NCBI GenBank assembly: GCA_905221605.1
Contig: CAJNDS010001713.1
Coordinates: forward strand, 90,001-154,000
Length of the DNA stretch: 64,000 bases
Direction of reading: 5' to 3'
Source: Symbiodinium natans
Taxonomy: Eukaryota; Sar; Dinophyceae; Suessiales; Symbiodiniaceae
Shown here: positions 58,862 to 64,000 of the stretch, piece by piece
Position numbering within the stretch: position 1 is the stretch's first letter
Layout: every line of letters begins with the position of its first letter
Made by a program: the position numbers and the translations under genes
Notes under the pieces: model-generated
Databases searched by the model: none
Told to the model about the DNA's origin: nothing
Seen by the model: the letters and a program-made list of their open reading frames with translations, nothing else

Positions 58862-59302
58862 CCAGCCCGAAGGAATCTACCAGAAAGAATGAAATTGAAG
58901 CTGAGCAATTTTTCAACTTCGGACTACAGAAGAGGCCAGGGACCCAGTCGGATGGCCTTGTAGTGGAAAAAGATCGCACACGCTAGGCTTTCGGTGGAGT
59001 CACTTTGTGCAAAGGCCTGACCCAACCTCGCATCCTGTAGAGTTGATCCTATCACCCTGGCACTGCAACTTAACCTTCACATGGATCCTCGCCCCAAAGT
59101 TACGCACACGCACCCAGACATGGTCTACTGACTTTTGTGTTTGGGGACTGGGGTCCTACAAGCTGCACGCACATTGAATTACCTGTCTTGAAGTGAGTGC
59201 CCCTGCCAGGCGCTGTCTGCGAAAAGAACTCAGAGCCAGGGATCAACCCGGAACATGCCCGCAACCCACATCCTTGACCCTGCACAGCCCTCTCGAGATC
59301 TC

Positions 59303-59464
59303 CAAACCGCGGCCAAAGGATCGTAGAAGGGCAGGTCTTTCAGAGGCTTGTAGGTGTCAGTGTGAGCGTCGTACATGTGGTACCTGGGTCCCACTTTGTT
59401 CTGCCTCTGTTGTGCTTCAAAGAAACTTGGGACGCCAACCGGAAGAGCAAAGCCGGTGCCCAAG
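59303..59464 (-). CDS. Exon-like segment, unknown protein
   Basis: Acceptor gcctactttaag at 59465, then LGTGFALPVGVPSFFEAQQR, QNKVGPRYHMYDAHTDTYKP, LKDLPFYDPLAA, where GTTTGG can be a donor; the frame stays open further, to about 59230. The YDAHTDTY..L..LP spacing recalls a Kelch blade, but one partial match is not enough to name it. Confidence 0.42.
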
Positions 59465-59574
59465 CTTAAAGTAGGCAATGCCACACCGGCAGCAACGTTT
59501 TAAGCTTTAAGCACTTGGCATGCCCGAGACCTTAGTTGACACAAGACCCAATACACTTCGCGGAAAGAAGTACA

Positions 59575-59659
59575 TATTGAGATGTTCCCCCTGGCCCCTT
59601 ATACTAGCAGTCGGGGTATTATATGGACTGTTAGTATAAGGGGGAACATCCCAAGTATA
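59575..59659. mobile_element. Hairpin element, second copy of 18201 family
   Basis: Arms GAGATGTTCCCCCT...CCTTATAC and GTATAAGGGGGAACATC repeat the arms of 18201-18276. The interior (CAGTCGGGGTATTATATGGA) differs. Confidence 0.7.
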
Positions 59660-59928
59660 TATGTCGCACACATCTTAGGCTCTGAATTGCTGAATCCTCA
59701 GGGCTCCGGTCTTAGTGTCAACGGCTTCTTTGGCATTGAACAGAGAACTGCGGAAATAGAGGGCTGTCAAGGCCACTTGTCACTTCGCCACTTAAGACAC
59801 TGCGGGGGTGCCCGCAAGGCCATCGGTAGCAATGCGAGGCATGAAAAGGGCTTTTCCATGGGGAGTTTACATCTTAAGTGGTGGTCCCTTCGTCTTTGGC
59901 CAAAGCTGCCCAACGCCAATTTGCAGAG

Positions 59929-60504
59929 CTACCAAGATCCTGTCGGGTTGGAGTTATTCTGGATTATTGGCCGACCGAGCACCGAAAGGAATTCGTGTTG
60001 TAGATATACCAGGCAGTCATGAGCAGGTTCACCAGCACTTCCTGCCGCTCGGGAATGGGAGTTTTGTCTTTGGAGGCTTGGCTGGTTGAGGGGGGGAGCT
60101 CTTGAACCAGGATTTGCAGCTACGCGTTCAGGAATCGCAGGGTCAGGTGCACACCCGGGGTTCAAGGCTGACCGTTTTCGGGAAGCCATGACGGCTTGGG
60201 GCTCAACGTGTGCCCAGCCTGCAGACTCCCCATCCCCCATCCCATCCCAGGATCTACTGTAGAAAACCATGTCGGGTGCAAGAAACTGACTGAAGCCTTC
60301 AAGCCTGCCTTCTAAGCACTGTAAAGCCCAAGCCAGTAAACAACTCCAGTGGTCAGGATCTGGCCACTGCAAGGCCAAACTCTCGAAGCTCAGAGGCTGT
60401 GAACCCTGAACCCGGAACCCCACCTGCCAGCCGCACTCCATCGGATCATTCACGTCGGGGACCTTAAGCTCTGCGGACTCTGTGGCTTCCTCTCCCAGCT
60501 TCAC
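59929..60504 (-). CDS. 191-codon hypothetical ORF
   Basis: The most protein-like part is MKLGEEATESAELKVPDVND, PMECGWQVGFRVQGSQPLSF, ESLALQWPDPDHWSCLLAWA, LQCLEGRLEGFSQFLAPDMV. The C-terminal half becomes Ser/Arg/Pro-rich and may run into an intron. A plus-strand frame (59808-60089, ending VVDIPGSHEQVHQHFLPLGN) competes over the distal part. No family recognised. Confidence 0.33.
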   Translation of the reverse strand: MKLGEEATESAELKVPDVNDPMECGWQVGFRVQGSQPLSFESLALQWPDPDHWSCLLAWALQCLEGRLEGFSQFLAPDMVFYSRSWDGMGDGESAGWAHVEPQAVMASRKRSALNPGCAPDPAIPERVAANPGSRAPPLNQPSLQRQNSHSRAAGSAGEPAHDCLVYLQHEFLSVLGRPIIQNNSNPTGSW

Positions 60505-61556
60505 CAGAAAAGCCCGTACAAAACCTCAGACCCCAAATGCAGCCCTTAGCCGAAGTTGCTGAGGGATGCAGTGAAGGTGTCATGCTCAAGGCTTTACAGG
60601 GGTTGAGACAAGAGTTGCCCAAGGTCCAGGGCTATGTGTTTAGGGCTCACGGCTACGGTAAGTGAGGGGGGAAAGGACTCAGATGTTGCTTTTTCAATGT
60701 TAAGGCCCTATGAAATCATCGGAAACTTCTAAATCACCACAAGTCCCTAGCTCTTCACTGCCAATCGGGTCGCCCGAAAAATTAGATCCTCCACCAGGGC
60801 ACTCGGATCCCATCGCCATCGACGTGGGAGCCCAATGCCTTCGGCCGTTGGGGGGGGCTTGAGGGCCTTGGAGATTGCGTAAGGATGCAAGCGTCAAGGT
60901 GTTCCGGGAACAGCGAGCGAGAGCAAAGTCAGGGGGGCATGGTAGAGGAGTGGGCGCCCTGTTCCCATTGTTCGCACCGCAATCGCACGTAAGGCACTAA
61001 AGCTCTTCCCCATGGTGGTGCAGATTTGGGTAGGGACACGGGGGAGTTTACTTCCTCATTGGGGAATCAGCCGGAACGACGGCCTCGCAAAGCAGACCGA
61101 AGCAGAGAATGGTACAGAAAATGGAAGGCCATCCACTACAGTGACCAGCAAACCATGCAACCGTAGCATCCTGCGAAACCTTTGGAGATGGCCAGGCGAA
61201 CCCTAAACCTCTCAGGTCCTTTGAAAACCTTGTGGGGGCTGAGAGGGCTGAGAGGGCTTAGGTCTAGGCAGTTCAGGCCACTGGCCACTCCCCAAGACTC
61301 TCTAACACCTTTGCTGCCCTCCGAAGCCGACGACTCATGACGCCAATGCTCAATGCCTCCAGGGCTGAGAGGAGGTGTGATGAAGGGCCTGCCAAGACCA
61401 CGGCAGCGATTCAAGACTTTGAGAGTCCTTTGCTGCAGTCTTTTTACCATCTCGGGTTTCAAAACGGCTGCACGGTTGACTGAAAAGAAGGCCACAACCG
61501 GAAAGGCCCCATGAGCAGCGGACCCCGGGCCCATGTCCTACGAGTATGAGTACAAG

Positions 61557-61662
61557 GGGTAGGAAGGCAGGGGTGGGTGGAGGAAGAGGAGGGAAAGGGT
61601 AGAGGAAGGGGGAAGGAAGGGAGGAAGGGAGGGGGGCAGGGGGGGGAAGGGTGGGGGTGAGG
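61557..61662. repeat. 100-bp purine tract
   Basis: Almost pure G/A on the plus strand. On the minus strand it is a very long pyrimidine tract ending about 25 nt before an AG acceptor (actcgtag, about 61541), so it may sit inside the intron that follows the exon at 61755-61888. Confidence 0.85.
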
Positions 61663-61754
61663 ACACAGCCTTGGCAGGTCGACGAGGTCGCGTTGCCACG
61701 ATGTGTACGGCGCACCTGGGGAAAGCTCTGACTGCTACTCCCAGGTAAACTCAC

Positions 61755-61888
61755 CTAAACTTTCGAGAAGTGTGGAACTGTACAAGCAGCTGCTCCATCT
61801 CGATGCGCAATACACCGGATCCTGTAGAAAATTGTAGGAGCATGGCCGAATGGCTTGAACTGTGAGGTGCTACGCCAAGCATGTTTCC
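61755..61888 (-). CDS. Well-bounded exon, unknown protein
   Basis: Acceptor cctgtctttag at 61889 and canonical AG-GTGAGT donor at 61754 enclose 134 nt reading GNMLGVAPHSSSHSAMLLQF, STGSGVLRIEMEQLLVQFHT, SRKF. The internal ATG could be a start if this is the first exon. The next acceptor lies beyond the pyrimidine-rich tract (about 61541), where more than one frame is open. No family recognised. Confidence 0.48.
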
Positions 61889-62245
61889 CTAAAGACAGGA
61901 AAGCAAGGCCCTCGTTTACGTCAAGGACCCCACTCGTCAAGGGCAAGGTGCAGTTGCCGCAGGGGAACACTTAATCTTCAGGTCTGTGGGGGTTTCATGT
62001 TTTAGTGGGGATTTTGGAGTTCAGAGCTCAACCCTCAGAAACGCCTCCAACATGCCAAGATACCGCATCGCCTTCAGCTCCGGACGTCGGCCAGCTCAGC
62101 ACCGTGAGGCGGAAGAGGCCAAACACGGGCCAGCCGGACTCCTGCCCGAAAGGACAGAGGGTTCTGTTTTTTGTTTCGAGCGCATAGGTTGTTGAGCTTC
62201 TTGCGGGGCTTGGGTGAGAGTTTAGGGTCGAGTGTTTAATGTCGT

Positions 62246-62996
62246 TTAGGCCTTAAAGATGTTGCAGCGTTTCTGCCGGTCTTCGGTGAAGCCTTGTGCC
62301 ATCATGTGAGTCGAATGAGCCGAAGGGGCACAGCAAGAGGAGCAGGAACCGCGCAGCAACACCAGAGCAAACCATGCTCGTAGGAGGAAGGTGGAGTATA
62401 AGACCTGGGGCACGTGCGCCTCAAACTGAGCCTCAACTCCTGAACCCAAACCCTGCGTGGAGATGCTTTGGGGGTCCAGCAAGCGCTGCCAGTCCAAGAA
62501 GTGGCTCATCTCCCAAAGAAACGCAAAGTCTTCCAAGATCTTCTTGGGCAGGTGTCTGCCGAACCTGGGACGTTTTGGCCCGTGGAAACAAAAGATCACT
62601 TTCTTGGCCTTGCTTTGCTTTGCAAGAAACAAGCGGTTGAACTGGTTCGGAATGGCGGGGAGAAATCCCAGGCATTTTGGGGGAATGAACAAATCCTGAA
62701 CCCAAGAGACTTATCTGCTGACTTCTGCATGGTGTAGTGGAGGTGGAGCAGCCGGTAGCACAGGGTAGCTGCAGCCACCTGATGCGTCTGAACATTTATT
62801 TGAAGTTTTGTGGGTGGGTGCATCTGAGGATATCTGAGGACCAAGATTGCAAGGGCTCCTGATGTCGGGAATGGGTAGACAGCAATATTTCCCGCCTCTT
62901 CTCCGAAAGTCAGGCGGCCAGGGTTGTCCTCGCTGCGGGCGAGCTCGCCGACCTGCAAGACCTCCTCCAGATCCTTGATCAGAACCCTACGACAAG
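62246..62996 (-). CDS. Exon-like segments, unknown protein
   Basis: Acceptor tcttgtcgtag at 62997, then VLIKDLEEVLQVGELARSED, NPGRLTFGEEAGNIAVYPFP. A GC donor after GEE is possible. Further downstream a frame to the stop at 62246 reads KKVIFCFHGPKRPRFGRHLP, KKILEDFAFLWEMSHFLDWQ, and a hydrophobic stretch (VLYSTFLLRAWFALVLL). The two may be exons of one gene, but the join is not resolved and no family is recognised. Confidence 0.33.
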
Positions 62997-62999
62997 ACC

Positions 63000-64000
63000 G
63001 GCTCAAACTCGATTCTACGATTGTTAACACTCAGACCTGAATCCTGACCAGCTTTGTCAAGAACGTTCCTTCATTGCCACACAGCTGACTTCGGGTTTTC
63101 TGCCAGGAGGACTGAAAATCTGGAAGACACTGACTCTGACCCCAGGCGAGCCCACCACCAGCCCGTGCTCTGCCGGAGCTCCGTGGAGAGCAGCGCCAGG
63201 CAGCGGGCGCCGCAGAGTGGCGGCCGAGACGACGTGACGCGCCCGTGGGCGCAGGCGACCAGGCGAAGCTTCAAGCGCAGGAGCACGCTTGGGACCTCCG
63301 GAGAGCTAGTGCACCGTACGGCCTTTGAGGTTCTTCAGGAGGCTTTTGCAGGTTGGCGTTGCGGCCTGGGCTGTGTTCCATGTTGTATCGAACAAGCTGA
63401 CTCTCAACTCGCAAATGCTCACTGAAATCTTGGAAGCTGTCGGCTATGGAGCCTCAGGATCCACATGATTCAAAGTACTTTAGGACAATTATCAAGATGG
63501 ACGCGTGTCAGAGCCTGGGGAGTAAGGTCTGGATGGCCTTTCCCTAGCCTTGCTGAAAGGCAAAGTGATGGGTGCGCTGATACAACCTAAACAGAGCCTC
63601 TCGAACCCAACAAGAGAAGACATTAGAATGCCACACTTAGTTAGGTGCCACGAATAGCGAATACAGCATGAAGAGCCGCATTCTGCGCAGCTGAATGTAC
63701 CTGAAAAAAGACCCTCGACACTCCCAAAAACCCCTAAGGCCTCAACTCCTTTCCGGACCCATCACCCTGGCACCACACCTTGTCTGCGCCAGGGCGATGT
63801 GCCTGGGGTGCGCGGGACTGCGCTCGGAGCTTGCAGCAGGGCCCATCCGGCAAAACGCCGGAACACCTTGGATTGGAGGAAGCACCTCCACTCACTATGC
63901 ACAGCTTCACTGTGCACAGCCAGGACATGTTCCACAATAACTGCGTAAAGGCATACTCACGCCCTTCAAGAGCACTTAGGGTCTAGCAGAGGGATATAAA
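63000..64000. other. No supported gene
   Basis: GC-rich minus-strand frames at 63071-63300 stay open in two registers, so no exon can be chosen. Nothing else recognised to the window end. Confidence 0.3.

Noticed and set aside
62880-62996. Ornithine cyclodeaminase/mu-crystallin fragment
   Set aside because: Only scattered matches around GELARSEDNPGR; no nucleotide-binding motif found nearby.
1-64000. Dinoflagellate spliced-leader gene
   Set aside because: I looked for the known leader sequence on both strands by eye and found no match; a computed search would be decisive.

Overview
The window looks like nuclear DNA of an alveolate protist, most probably a dinoflagellate. Four observations support this. 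Two recognisable genes are broken into many small exons. Several introns begin with GC instead of GT. One gene encodes three tandem copies of the same enzyme domain in one chain. TTTAGGG-type heptamers are scattered through introns and spacers. There are no prokaryotic operons, IS elements or CRISPR arrays, and I found no rRNA or convincing tRNA. The GC-AG introns and the tandem-domain gene fit dinoflagellates best; a chromerid relative is not excluded.

Only two genes can be named. At 2810-5348 (minus) is an eight-exon gene for an FCP1/CPL-type RNA polymerase II CTD phosphatase, with an N-terminal Cys/His motif, a DLDHT catalytic motif, a second DD motif and a C-terminal BRCT domain. The exons join in frame from an ATG to a TGA. 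At 42602-45906 (minus) is a gene with three adenylate kinase domains fused head to tail, interrupted at the same codon in every domain by a GC-AG intron.

The rest is repeat-rich, gene-poor DNA with scattered exon-like segments. These are open frames bounded by plausible splice signals, with no family I recognise; most are on the minus strand (about 6.6, 11.2, 17.0, 25.3, 29.2, 32.0, 35.7, 40.5, 48.5, 56.4, 58.8, 59.4, 60.2, 61.8 and 62.4-63.0 kb). Plus-strand exceptions lie at 14.1, 25.6-26.3 and 53.7 kb. They are listed at low or moderate confidence.

Layout: 1-2.8 kb no supported gene; 2.8-5.3 kb CTD phosphatase; 5.4-19.4 kb sparse exon-like segments, hairpin elements and a 120-bp telomere-like array; 19.44-24.41 kb a 5-kb satellite with a 150-bp higher-order unit; 24.8-26.4 kb exon-like segments on both strands and a 109-bp hairpin element; 26.8-27.45 kb an inverted GGCAAG-rich array; 28-42 kb mostly non-coding with telomere-like tracts and AT islands; 42.6-45.9 kb adenylate kinase; 46-56 kb low-complexity-rich DNA including a 7-bp AT array and a CTA/CGA array; 56.3-63 kb minus-strand exon-like segments; 63-64 kb nothing recognised.
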